In this document: one piece after another, positions 53,147 through 61,175 of the stretch
How the letters are laid out: each line of letters starts with the position of its first letter
Position numbering within the stretch: position 1 is the first letter of the stretch
Assembly: GCF_000018405.1 (NCBI RefSeq)
Contig: NC_009943.1
Span: 3,289,001 to 3,353,000 of the forward strand
Origin: Desulfosudis oleivorans Hxd3
GTDB taxonomy: Bacteria > Desulfobacterota > Desulfobacteria > Desulfobacterales > Desulfosudaceae
Reading direction: 5' to 3'
DNA: 64,000 bases
Notes under the pieces: generated by a model
What the model was told of the DNA's origin: nothing
The model's database searches: none
Seen by the model: the letters and a program-made list of their open reading frames with translations, nothing else
Translations under genes and position numbers: made by a program

Positions 53147-54547
53147 ATGAGAGCGGAACTCAAAGAATACAATTTTGACGCATTGCTACATCGCGGTGTG
53201 ACGGCCGCCGCAAAGGCGGCCGACGGCACGCCCAAGGAAAGAGATCTTCTGATGCGCTATGCGCCCTACTTCAGAGGGTCGCTGGAAAAAATTCTGAATG
53301 AAGGCGAGCCCGGTGCTGTGTTTCTGAAAATGATGGCCAAGTTTTTCGACAACCTCCTGACGGCCCATAAAAAGGGCAAGAAGATCGCGGCCACCACCTT
53401 TTGCTTTTCTCCGGCCATTCTGTACGCCGTGGGCGCCGTGCCCGTGACCTTTGAGATTCTGTCGGCCCTGGCCGGCATGCTGTGGAAACGGGGCGCCTTT
53501 GACTACCTCGACTTCGGCTGCGAAGTGGGCCTTACCGAGACCTCCTGCTCGTCCCAGCGGGGTTCCCTGGGCGCCTATCTGGCGGGACTGGCCGAAGAAC
53601 TGGATTTTCTGGTCTGCGACACGCCGGGCGTGTGCGACACCAACGCCAATGCCTTTGCCTTTGCCTCCAGCTACCTGGACAAACCGTGCTATCAGCTCAA
53701 TTATCCGCAAAGACTCAATGACAACCGCACCAGTCACTACCACCTGGATGACTACCGGGAAATGATAAAGTTTCTCGAAGGGCAGACCGGTAACAAAATG
53801 GACTACGACCGGCTGAAGACCGTTCTGCTGGAAGTAGAAAAGCAGGACACCATCATCGCGGACATGGAGGACATGCAGATGCTGGTCCCCTGCCCGGTGC
53901 CGCCCCTTTACAACATGTTCATCTACGCGGGCCGGTTCATTTGCTCCGGCCTGCCGGAGTTCACACGCGCCCTGGAGGCAATGCGGGACACGGTCCGGCA
54001 GAACGCTGAAAACGGCATTGCCGGCCTCAAATCCGGCATTGAAAAAAGACGGCTCTACCTGTGCTACATCGACCACTACACCGTGGACATGAACTTCTGG
54101 CAATGGCTGGACGACCAGGGTATCTCCCACCTGGGGTCCATTCTTTCCAAGACCTTCATGGAAGGAACGGCCTATTCGGCGGACCTGGAAGGATCGGCCT
54201 ATAAAATGGACACCAGCTCCGAGGAGGCCATGCTCAATTCCATCGCCCAGCTCAACGCCCGGCTCCCCATGGTCCGCTCCATCCGCGGCCCCTACGACCA
54301 GCCCAACATGTGGCTGGACGAAACCATCGCCGTGGCCCGGGCATACAAAGCGGACTGCATTGTCTACAACGGTACGCCGGGATGCCGCAACACCTGGGGC
54401 ATGGTCAAGCCCTTTGCCAGGGACCTGGAGAAACTGGGCTATCCCACGTTTATCATGTATGACGACGCTTTTGACGACCGGGTGGAATCATGGGAAAGCA
54501 CCCGTGCCCGGCTGGAAGAATTCTTTACCGTAAGGGGGTTGTTATGA
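53147..54547 (+). CDS. 2-hydroxyacyl-CoA dehydratase / benzoyl-CoA reductase subunit, BcrB-like (set 1)
   Basis: 466 residues, HGD-D superfamily. Conserved positions: AATTFCFSPAILYAVGAVP, ETSCSSQRG, VCDTPGVCD, DTSSEEAML and the C-terminal NGTPGCRNTWG...KPFARDLEKLG. AGGAGG precedes the ATG. It is longer than BcrC and would carry the second cluster of a heterodimer. The stop overlaps the ATPase gene start by four bases. Confidence 0.85.
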   Translation: MRAELKEYNFDALLHRGVTAAAKAADGTPKERDLLMRYAPYFRGSLEKILNEGEPGAVFLKMMAKFFDNLLTAHKKGKKIAATTFCFSPAILYAVGAVPVTFEILSALAGMLWKRGAFDYLDFGCEVGLTETSCSSQRGSLGAYLAGLAEELDFLVCDTPGVCDTNANAFAFASSYLDKPCYQLNYPQRLNDNRTSHYHLDDYREMIKFLEGQTGNKMDYDRLKTVLLEVEKQDTIIADMEDMQMLVPCPVPPLYNMFIYAGRFICSGLPEFTRALEAMRDTVRQNAENGIAGLKSGIEKRRLYLCYIDHYTVDMNFWQWLDDQGISHLGSILSKTFMEGTAYSADLEGSAYKMDTSSEEAMLNSIAQLNARLPMVRSIRGPYDQPNMWLDETIAVARAYKADCIVYNGTPGCRNTWGMVKPFARDLEKLGYPTFIMYDDAFDDRVESWESTRARLEEFFTVRGLL

Positions 54548-55347
54548 CCATTGTCGCCGGCTGTGATGTGGGCTCCCTCACATCCAAGGCCGTTATCATG
54601 AGACAGAACAAGATTCTCGGTTCAAGCATCGTCCGGTCCAAGGCCCGGCCCGAGGTCTCGGCCCAGGCCGCCATGGACCAGGCCCTGGCCGATGCCGGAA
54701 TCGCCATGGACCAGGTGGCCTGGTGCGTGGGCACCGGTTACGGACGGGATAAAATTCCCTTTGTCAATGCCGCCCGATCAGAGATCGCCTGTCACGGCAA
54801 GGGGGCCCACTGGATGGCGCCTTCGGTTCGGACCGTCATCGACATCGGGGGCCAGGACTGCAAGGCCATGAGGCTGGACGATACCGGAACGGTGGAAAAC
54901 TTTATCACCAATGACAAGTGCGCCTCCGGCACCGGCCGGTTCCTGGAAGTGATGGCCGACGTGCTGCAGATCGATGTCAATGAACTGGGAAATCTGTCCG
55001 CCAGGGCCCGCTCGCCGATCATGCTGGCCTCCACCTGCACGGTCTGGGCCCAGGCCGATGTGATCAAATATTTAAATTCAGGAGTTTCTGTGGAAGATAT
55101 CGGCGCCGGCATCAACAGTGCCATGGCAAAGCGGGTGGCCATCCTGGCCAACTCGGTGAAAATCGAAAAAGAGGTGGTCATGACCGGCGGGGTGGCCAAA
55201 AACGCCGGCGTGGTGGCCACCCTGGAAAAAATTATCGGCCAGCGCCTTCGCAGGATCCGCAAGGCCGATCCGCAACTGGCCGGGGCCATCGGCGCGGCGG
55301 TATTCGCCCTTGAGAAAACCAACGGCAATAAAAAGGAGGCCTCATGA
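54544..55347 (+). CDS. BadF/BadG/BcrA/BcrD-type ATPase, component 1 (set 1)
   Basis: A 267-residue activator ATPase of the acetate-kinase/actin fold, which uses ATP to push an electron to the dehydratase or reductase. Phosphate loop GCDVGSLTSKAV, GTGYGRD, IDIGGQD, and a first cluster cysteine C126 in NDKCASGTGRF; a second, C165, in STCTVWAQADV. In relatives, including the next gene, the latter stretch reads C-x-FAETEV, so this subunit is altered there. GGVAKN near the end. ATG 54544 overlaps the previous stop. Confidence 0.88.
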   Translation: MTIVAGCDVGSLTSKAVIMRQNKILGSSIVRSKARPEVSAQAAMDQALADAGIAMDQVAWCVGTGYGRDKIPFVNAARSEIACHGKGAHWMAPSVRTVIDIGGQDCKAMRLDDTGTVENFITNDKCASGTGRFLEVMADVLQIDVNELGNLSARARSPIMLASTCTVWAQADVIKYLNSGVSVEDIGAGINSAMAKRVAILANSVKIEKEVVMTGGVAKNAGVVATLEKIIGQRLRRIRKADPQLAGAIGAAVFALEKTNGNKKEAS

Positions 55348-56126
55348 TTACAGCAGGCTGCGACATCGGCTCCCTCACCGCCAAGGCAGTCGTTCTAAAG
55401 GACGGAAAAATTGTGGGCCACCAGGTGATCCGTGTGAAAACCAACCCTGCCGAATCCGCCAACGAAGTGATCCGGCTGGCCGCTGAAAAGGCCGGTATTC
55501 CCATTTCCGACATCACGGCCACGGTGGGCACCGGCTATGGAAAAGAGCATATCAACTTTGCCAGTTCCACCTGCTCCGAAATATCGTGTCATGCCAAGGG
55601 GGCCTGGTGGAACCTGCCCTCGGTCCGCACCATCATCGACATCGGGGGCCAGGACGCCAAGGCCATCCGTATCGACGAGCAGGGCAATGTGGCCCGCTAT
55701 ATCTACAACGACAAGTGCGCCGCCGGCACCGGTCGCTTCCTGGAGGTGATGGCCAAGGCCCTGGAAGTGGACCTGGCCGACATGGGGGCGCTTTCGGCGC
55801 GCTCCACGGAAAGAATCCGCATCTCCAACCAGTGCGTGATATTTGCCGAAACCGAAGTGGTTTCCCTGATCAACGAAGGACGGGAAACCTGCGATATCAT
55901 CTGCGGCCTTCACCATGCCATGGCCAACCGCGTGGCCTCCCTGGCCAAAAGCATCGAGGTGCATGAGGAGGTGGTGATGACCGGCGGGGTTGCCAAAAAC
56001 AGCGGCATGTTCAACGCCCTTTCCGAAGGGCTGGGGGTTACCGTCAAGGCCCTGCCCGTGGATCCCCAGATCAACGGGGCCCTGGGCGCGGCCCTGTTCG
56101 CGGCCGAATTGGCAGCCGGCAAATAG
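55344..56126 (+). CDS. BadF/BadG/BcrA/BcrD-type ATPase, component 2 (set 1)
   Basis: 260 residues, close paralogue of the preceding gene. GCDIGSLTAKAV, IDIGGQDAKAI, C125 in NDKCAAGTGRF and a second Cys in NQCVIFAETEVV give the intact intersubunit [4Fe-4S] and ATPase motifs. AAGGAGG precedes the ATG, which overlaps the previous stop. Two unlike ATPases in one operon resemble the BcrA/BcrD heterodimer of class I benzoyl-CoA reductases rather than the HgdC homodimer. Both are shorter than BcrA of Thauera. Confidence 0.88.
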   Translation: MITAGCDIGSLTAKAVVLKDGKIVGHQVIRVKTNPAESANEVIRLAAEKAGIPISDITATVGTGYGKEHINFASSTCSEISCHAKGAWWNLPSVRTIIDIGGQDAKAIRIDEQGNVARYIYNDKCAAGTGRFLEVMAKALEVDLADMGALSARSTERIRISNQCVIFAETEVVSLINEGRETCDIICGLHHAMANRVASLAKSIEVHEEVVMTGGVAKNSGMFNALSEGLGVTVKALPVDPQINGALGAALFAAELAAGK

Positions 56127-56150
56127 GGCCGGCTCTTATTGGCCGGCCCT
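56125..56150 (+). terminator. GC-rich hairpin after set 1
   Basis: AGGGCCGGC-8-GCCGGCCCT starts within the stop codon. No T-run follows; a weak terminator or mRNA cap is possible. Confidence 0.4.
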
Positions 56151-56219
56151 GTTGGAGACATTGTTCAGGAAATAAAGGAACTCTCCATATCGTCATGCTT
56201 TCAAATTCTTTTTTCAGCG

Positions 56220-56245
56220 TACTTTTCTTGGCGGCAAGAAAAGTA
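56220..56245 (+). repeat. REP-like palindrome (plus orientation)
   Basis: TACTTTTCTTG-gcgg-CAAGAAAAGTA followed by ccaaaagaaccgcgccccgc, the same as at 62136-62161. Confidence 0.85.
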
Positions 56246-56368
56246 CCAAAAGAACCGCGCCCCGCAGCTTGGCGCTCGGCTGCGCTGCAACGGGCGGAGG
56301 CAAACATTTTCGATTTTGCTTCGGACAATCAAAGCACGAGCAGTGAGGAACAAAATGGCACACTCCCG

Positions 56369-56514
56369 TCATTGCGAGGAGCTTCGTCCCATTCGTCTTT
56401 GCGAGGAGCAAAGCGACGAAGCAATCTTGCGGCATACGCATTCGGCAAAAATCACTTCGCCTGCGGCTTGCAATGACCGTCGGTTTCGATACCGATAGCG
56501 ATACCGATTTTGAT
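56369..56514. repeat. cattgcgag repeat with adjoining hexanucleotide array
   Basis: cgtcattgcgaggagc ... gcgacgaagcaatct ... cttgcaatgac, then cggtttcgataccgatagcg and further CGATAC-type units. The array ends 23 bp before the ATG of the AcsB-like gene. Confidence 0.7.
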
Positions 56515-56537
56515 TAGATAGGGAAAGAGGTAGAACC

Positions 56538-57281
56538 ATGGGCCTGTTTGACGACCATATCGCGCAAATCCGCAAATTCATTGACTCGCGGGCGCAACGG
56601 CCCGACGTGTCGGTCGTTGCCGCCGATGACGTGCCCTCCTGGCCCATGGGCGACAGCCGCAGCCTGGTGCTCTCATCGGACACGGCCGTGGAGCTGGGCA
56701 GCCCCAAAACCGCGTCCACCGCCTTTCTGGTCTGGACCGACGACACAGAGGCGGTCAGCCACGGCCGCGTCACCCGAATCGGCCCCGACATTCCAAAAGA
56801 GACCCGGGACCTTGTTCCTTTCGGCAAAATTGTTCTGGTGAATGTTTCCGGGTTTGACGAGGCCAACACCTACGACCGGTTCCGGGAAATGGAAATGGCA
56901 AAGTACGACATTCACCCGGCCGGATACATGATGCGGGCCGTGTCCCAGTACCAGCGGGAGTGGAGCCGCATCAGCAAAAAAGCAAAAACCGACGGATTTT
57001 CCCTTTCATTCCTGGGAAAAGCGCTGATCGAAAAACTTTCGGCCCTGCCCTATGTGCATGGCGCGGAGGTGATATTTGTCACCTCGTCCGCGGATGACGT
57101 GACCGCGTTAAAAGCCGTGGGCGAGAGCGTGGGCAAAATCACCGGCGCCATGAACAAGATGGGCGAGGAGATGGACCTGGACTGCGACGCCTGCGAGTAC
57201 AGCCCCGTGTGCGACAGCGTGTCTGAATTAAGAAAGATGCGAAGCGCCATGCAGCAGAAAAAAACGGAGAACACACCCTGA
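56538..57281 (+). CDS. Free-standing acetyl-CoA synthase (AcsB/CdhC) middle-domain-like protein
   Basis: 247 residues. From memory of AcsB, residues ~60-205 resemble its central domain: TAFLVWTDDTEAVSHGRV then IGPDIPKE, LVPFGKIVLV, a central helix region, and FLGKALIEKLSALPYV with VIFVTSSADDVTAL, matching the order ELVR...G..EVIGPDI...PLGILV...VTIFTD in AcsB. The A-cluster domain is absent; instead the C-terminus has a CxxCx5C motif (DCDACEYSPVC). GAAAGAGG precedes the ATG. Its stop overlaps the following ATG. Function unknown; it may bind a corrinoid, CO-dehydrogenase or metal partner. Confidence 0.65.
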   Translation: MGLFDDHIAQIRKFIDSRAQRPDVSVVAADDVPSWPMGDSRSLVLSSDTAVELGSPKTASTAFLVWTDDTEAVSHGRVTRIGPDIPKETRDLVPFGKIVLVNVSGFDEANTYDRFREMEMAKYDIHPAGYMMRAVSQYQREWSRISKKAKTDGFSLSFLGKALIEKLSALPYVHGAEVIFVTSSADDVTALKAVGESVGKITGAMNKMGEEMDLDCDACEYSPVCDSVSELRKMRSAMQQKKTENTP

Positions 57282-58411
57282 TGCCGAGAAAGACCCCCAC
57301 CCCCTTTGATGCCCTGCTGGAGGAGCCGGTCAACAGCCTGGCCGAGCAGGCCATGGACGAAGGCCGCATTGCCATCGGCTACACATGCAGTTACGTGCCG
57401 TCGGTTCTGCTGTCGGTGCCACCCCTGTTTCCCTTGCGCCTGCGGGCCCCCGGCGCCGCCGGCACCGAGCTGGCTGACATCTACATGTCCAACCTCACCT
57501 GCTCCTACACCCGCAGCCTGCTTGAGTTTGCCATGGACTACCGCTACCAGGCCCTGGGGGGTTTTGTTCATACCGCCGGGTGTGACCACATGCGGCGGCT
57601 TCACGACAACCTGACCTACCTGATGCCGCCGTCCTTTAGCCATATTCTGGACATTCCCCACCGGACCGGCGAAGAGGGCCTGGCCTGGTACAGGCAGGAC
57701 ATAAAGGCCCTGGCTGAAAAACTGGAAAGCCATTTCGGCGTCTCCATGTCTTCAGACGCCCTGAAGGCCGCCATTGCCGACCACAACCTTCTGATAAAAA
57801 AGATACAGGCCGTCTCCGACCTGCGCAAGGCCGAGCAGCCGGTGATTTCCGGTGCCGAATTTCACTGCCTGCTGATGGCGGCCGTCACCTCGCCGGCCCA
57901 CCTGATCGGTCCCCGGATCGACACCTTTTTTGATCACCTGGCCCAGAGGCCGCCCATTGAGGATGCGCGGGCCCGGCTGATGATCGTGGGGGGCCAGATG
58001 GACAACCCCCGGTTTATCGAGACCATCGAATCCGCCGGCGCCCTGGTGGTGGCGGACCGCACCTGCACCGGGTCCCTTTTCGGCGCCGCCCCCATTGATG
58101 AGACGGAAGCCGATCCCCTGGACGCCATTGCCCGTCACGGGCTTTTTTCTCCGGGTTGCCCCCGCATGATGGAAGATTTTGACCGGCGGCTTTCCCGCAT
58201 TCTTGAAGCGGCAAAAGCATTCCGCGTTGACGGGATCATCGTTGAGTTTATCAAATTTTGCGACACCTGGGGCGTGGAAGCCGCCTCCCTGGTGCCGGCC
58301 CTGCGAGATGCCGGCTTTCGGGTCCTCTCCCTGGAAAGAGAGTATGCCGCCACCGGCATGGGCCAGCTTCAGACACGCATTCAGGCCTTTCTGGAAAGCA
58401 TGGGAAAATAA
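57281..58411 (+). CDS. 2-hydroxyacyl-CoA dehydratase-like subunit, BcrC-like (set 2)
   Basis: 376 residues, paralogue of the gene at 51980. Cysteines are in YTCSYVPS, LTCSYTR, TAGCDHMRR, RTCTGS, SPGCPRM and IKFCDTWG, i.e. the main cluster ligands are kept but the CxxxxC pair seen in set 1 (CSFPKC) is a single Cys. The ATG overlaps the AcsB-like stop by one base. It would pair with the next gene. Confidence 0.82.
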   Translation: MPRKTPTPFDALLEEPVNSLAEQAMDEGRIAIGYTCSYVPSVLLSVPPLFPLRLRAPGAAGTELADIYMSNLTCSYTRSLLEFAMDYRYQALGGFVHTAGCDHMRRLHDNLTYLMPPSFSHILDIPHRTGEEGLAWYRQDIKALAEKLESHFGVSMSSDALKAAIADHNLLIKKIQAVSDLRKAEQPVISGAEFHCLLMAAVTSPAHLIGPRIDTFFDHLAQRPPIEDARARLMIVGGQMDNPRFIETIESAGALVVADRTCTGSLFGAAPIDETEADPLDAIARHGLFSPGCPRMMEDFDRRLSRILEAAKAFRVDGIIVEFIKFCDTWGVEAASLVPALRDAGFRVLSLEREYAATGMGQLQTRIQAFLESMGK

Positions 58412-58413
58412 TC

Positions 58414-59823
58414 ATGAACCGACTCCGCCGAAACTATCTTCACGCCTCTTTTGTGGCCGGCAACTGGACCGCCATCGCCGGCATGGCCCTTCGCAACGGC
58501 CTTTTCAAGACCCTGTTAAAAGACATGCCCCGCTACCCCTGGATGAAAACCCTGCTGCGGGCCAACCTGCTGTTAGATAAATTCGGCAAGGATCGCGACG
58601 ACGCCTACTTTGAGGCCACGCGCCTGGTGACCCGGTATATTATCCGGGGTTTTGTAGAGCTGCTGGACGACATGTTCCAGCGCGGGGACCGGCTGATCAT
58701 CCATGAAGACATGGTGCCCCCGGAAATCTTCCGGGCCATGAACCTTACCCCGTTCATGGCCGAACTGCTGGGCATCTCCCTGCCCATCATCGACCCTTAT
58801 GCAGTGGAGGAATACATCGACCTGTCGGAAAACGCCGGCGTGCCCCCGGACATCTGCAGCCTGCCCAAAAGCACCATGGGGTTCGCCCTGGCCGACCAGT
58901 TTCCCCCGGCCCTGGCCCTGGTGGCCTCCAACCTGCCCTGTGACGGCGGCATGGCCTCCTACACCGTAATGGAACGGAAGCTAAACCTGCCCACCGTCCG
59001 CATCGACATTCCCCACCATTTTTACAACGACCGGGCACGGACCTACTTTGTGAGCGAACTCCGGCGCATGATCACCTGGCTGGAAGCCAACACTCCCGGA
59101 AAAATGGACTGGGACAAGCTGGCCGCCATCTGCGAAGAGCGCAACAGGATGGTGGAACATGAACTGGAACTTTGGGAGATGCTTCAGACCCGGCCGGCCC
59201 CGCTGGCCGCCGAACCGGTCTACCTGAGCCACCTGTGGGGTTCCAACGTCCAGCCCGGCCACCCGGCCAGCACCCGCATCTTTAAACAGCTGAGCGATCT
59301 TGCCCGCAAAAACATCGACGCCGGTAAAGGGGCCCTGAAAGATGAGAAGTACCGGATCCTGCTGTGGAACCCGCCCCTGCTGCATGCCAGCGACCTGTTC
59401 AACTGGGCCGAAACCGCCTACGGGGCCTCGCTGATCATCGACAGCATGTCCTACAACAGCCGGGAACCTTACATCGACACCTCCTCCGAAGAGGCCATGC
59501 TTTACGGCCTGGGCCTGAACATCATGGAAGGCCCCATGGCCCGCCACACCCGGGGCCCGGCCGCCAACTACACGGAAGACATATTCGACATGGCCAAGCG
59601 GTTTGACATCGACATGCTCTGGGTGGCCGGCCACGTGGGGTGCAAAAACACCGCGGCCTTAAACGGCATGCTGCGGGAAAAATGCCGGGAACACGGCCTT
59701 CCCATGCTCATAATCAATTACGACCTGAGCGACCCGCGCGTCGTCTCCAATGCCGGCATACTGGAGCAGATCAACCATTTTATGGAAAATATCATGGGCG
59801 CCAAACGCCGGGATGCGGCATGA
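58414..59823 (+). CDS. 2-hydroxyacyl-CoA dehydratase-like subunit, BcrB-like (set 2)
   Basis: 469 residues. DTSSEEAMLYGL and AGHVGCKNTAAL match the set 1 partner. At the usual first cysteine segment it reads RLIIHEDMVPPEIF, with no Cys, where set 1 has AATTFCFSPAIL. Other cysteines are in DICSLPKST and SNLPCDGG. The start is ATG 58414, two bases after the previous stop; the longer frame is in the overlap. The altered ligand set suggests a different cluster or substrate from set 1. Confidence 0.82.
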   Translation: MNRLRRNYLHASFVAGNWTAIAGMALRNGLFKTLLKDMPRYPWMKTLLRANLLLDKFGKDRDDAYFEATRLVTRYIIRGFVELLDDMFQRGDRLIIHEDMVPPEIFRAMNLTPFMAELLGISLPIIDPYAVEEYIDLSENAGVPPDICSLPKSTMGFALADQFPPALALVASNLPCDGGMASYTVMERKLNLPTVRIDIPHHFYNDRARTYFVSELRRMITWLEANTPGKMDWDKLAAICEERNRMVEHELELWEMLQTRPAPLAAEPVYLSHLWGSNVQPGHPASTRIFKQLSDLARKNIDAGKGALKDEKYRILLWNPPLLHASDLFNWAETAYGASLIIDSMSYNSREPYIDTSSEEAMLYGLGLNIMEGPMARHTRGPAANYTEDIFDMAKRFDIDMLWVAGHVGCKNTAALNGMLREKCREHGLPMLIINYDLSDPRVVSNAGILEQINHFMENIMGAKRRDAA

Positions 59824-60138
59824 ATTTTTTCGACACTGTTTGCCATCAGATACCAGATGGCAGAAATACGTTTGGGCTTTGGGTAAAAGGCAAGTCGTCA
59901 TGAGCGAGTTGTTGATTGCCATTGCGGAGAGCGTTCTCCCTTCCGTCATTGCGAGGAGCGTCCTCCCAGTCCGTCATTGCGAGGAGCGAAGCGACGAAGC
60001 AATCTTGCGGCACACATGATGCTGAAGCGATTGCGATTTCGATACCGATACCGATAGCGATAGCGATCCCGATTTTGATAAAAAATTTTTAACAATATGT
60101 TGAAGCCCTTCTTCGGGCAATAAAGGCAGGACAGATAC
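59824..60138. other. Intergenic region inside set 2
   Basis: About 315 bp without a gene. It contains two cattgcgag/gaagcaatc elements (59945-60015) and a hexanucleotide array (60029-60078). The next gene probably has its own promoter here or is read through. Confidence 0.55.
59945..60078. repeat. cattgcgag elements and hexanucleotide array
   Basis: Two tandem starts cgtcattgcgaggagcg, one with gaagcgacgaagcaatcttg. Then seven or eight CGATAC/CGATAG units from cgatttcgatacc to cccgattttgat, as upstream of 56538. Confidence 0.7.
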
Positions 60139-60957
60139 ATGGACAAAGAACTTTTTTGCGCCGGCTGCGACGTGGGCTCCACCACGGGAAAGGCCGTTAT
60201 TCTTAAAGGAAACACCCTTGTGGGCTCGGCCATCGTTCAGAGCGAAATCGACCCGGAACAGACCGCCACCAGCGTACTGGAAGCGGCGTGCCGCCAGGTG
60301 CCGGAACTTTCCGGCATCGACCGGATCGACTGGCTGGTGGGCACCGGCTACGGCCGCAACGAAGTGCCCTTTGCCAATGAAAACCTGTCGGAAATCACCT
60401 GCCACGCCTCGGGCGTATTCTTCTGCAACCCGGCGGTGCGCACGGTGATCGACATCGGGGGCCAGGACGTAAAGGCCATTGCCACGGACGAAACCGGCCG
60501 GGTAAGAGAGTTTGTGATGAACGACAAGTGCGCCGCCGGCACCGGCCGCTTTCTGGAGATGATGAGCCGGATCTTTAAAATGGACCTGGACGGGTTTTCC
60601 GAGCTTTCCCTTCAGGCCAAAAGCGTGATTCCCATCACCTCCCAGTGCAGCGTGTTTGCCGAAACCGAGGTGATCAGCCTGTTGAGCAAAAAACGGCCGG
60701 CCCCGGACATTGCCGCCGGCATTTTCGCCTCCATTGCCAAGCGGGGGTTTACCCTGCTCAAGCGGGTGGGCATCACGCCGGAGGTGACCCTTACCGGCGG
60801 CTGCGCCAAAAGCCGGGGCCTGATTATTCACCTGGAGCGGCTGCTGCGCACAAAGCTGGCGCCCCTTTCCATAGACCCTCAGTTGATGGGGGCCCTGGGA
60901 GCGGCGGCCGAGGCGTCCAAAAGCGTGGCCCGGACCAGGGCGACGGCGCGCGCATAA
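60139..60957 (+). CDS. BadF/BadG/BcrA/BcrD-type ATPase (set 2)
   Basis: 272 residues. GCDVGSTTGKAV, GTGYGRN, IDIGGQDVKAI, NDKCAAGTGRF and a second Cys in SQCSVFAETEV. Motifs are complete. Only one ATPase accompanies set 2, so it would work as a homodimer, as HgdC does. AGGACAG precedes the ATG. The C-terminus is basic (VARTRATARA). Confidence 0.87.
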   Translation: MDKELFCAGCDVGSTTGKAVILKGNTLVGSAIVQSEIDPEQTATSVLEAACRQVPELSGIDRIDWLVGTGYGRNEVPFANENLSEITCHASGVFFCNPAVRTVIDIGGQDVKAIATDETGRVREFVMNDKCAAGTGRFLEMMSRIFKMDLDGFSELSLQAKSVIPITSQCSVFAETEVISLLSKKRPAPDIAAGIFASIAKRGFTLLKRVGITPEVTLTGGCAKSRGLIIHLERLLRTKLAPLSIDPQLMGALGAAAEASKSVARTRATARA

Positions 60958-61103
60958 ACCGCTGCTCCCGTTGCAGCGCAGCCGAACGCGAACGGTTTTT
61001 TCGGAAGAAGCGGGAAATCGCGTAGGGGCGAACCTTGTGTTCGCCCCACTGATGGGCACCCGCCGGTTGCTCTTACATAATCTGCATGGGCATGTTTCTT
61101 TTG

Positions 61104-61130
61104 GTGCTTTTCTTTGCGCCAAAGAAAAGT
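61104..61130 (+). repeat. Degenerate REP-like palindrome
   Basis: TGCTTTTCTTTG-cgc-CAAAGAAAAGTA, a variant of the other four copies, 45 bp before the cooC-like gene. Confidence 0.6.
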
Positions 61131-61175
61131 ACATAGAAAAAATGAATAGAAAATTTAAGGAATAGAAATATTGTC

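Larger units (their letters stand above)
56127..56537. other. Intergenic region between set 1 and set 2
   Basis: About 410 bp, no gene. It contains a REP-like palindrome (56220-56245), a cattgcgag/gaagcaatc element (56369-56475) and a hexanucleotide array (56486-56514). Repeats of three kinds stacked here suggest a junction of two formerly separate operons. Confidence 0.6.

Noticed and set aside
51980-56126. Confident naming as bcrCBAD (benzoyl-CoA reductase)
   Set aside because: Gene order and two ATPases agree, but the subunits are shorter than known BcrA and HGD-D relatives act on many CoA esters; strict anaerobes usually use the unrelated BamB type, and no other aromatic pathway genes are here.
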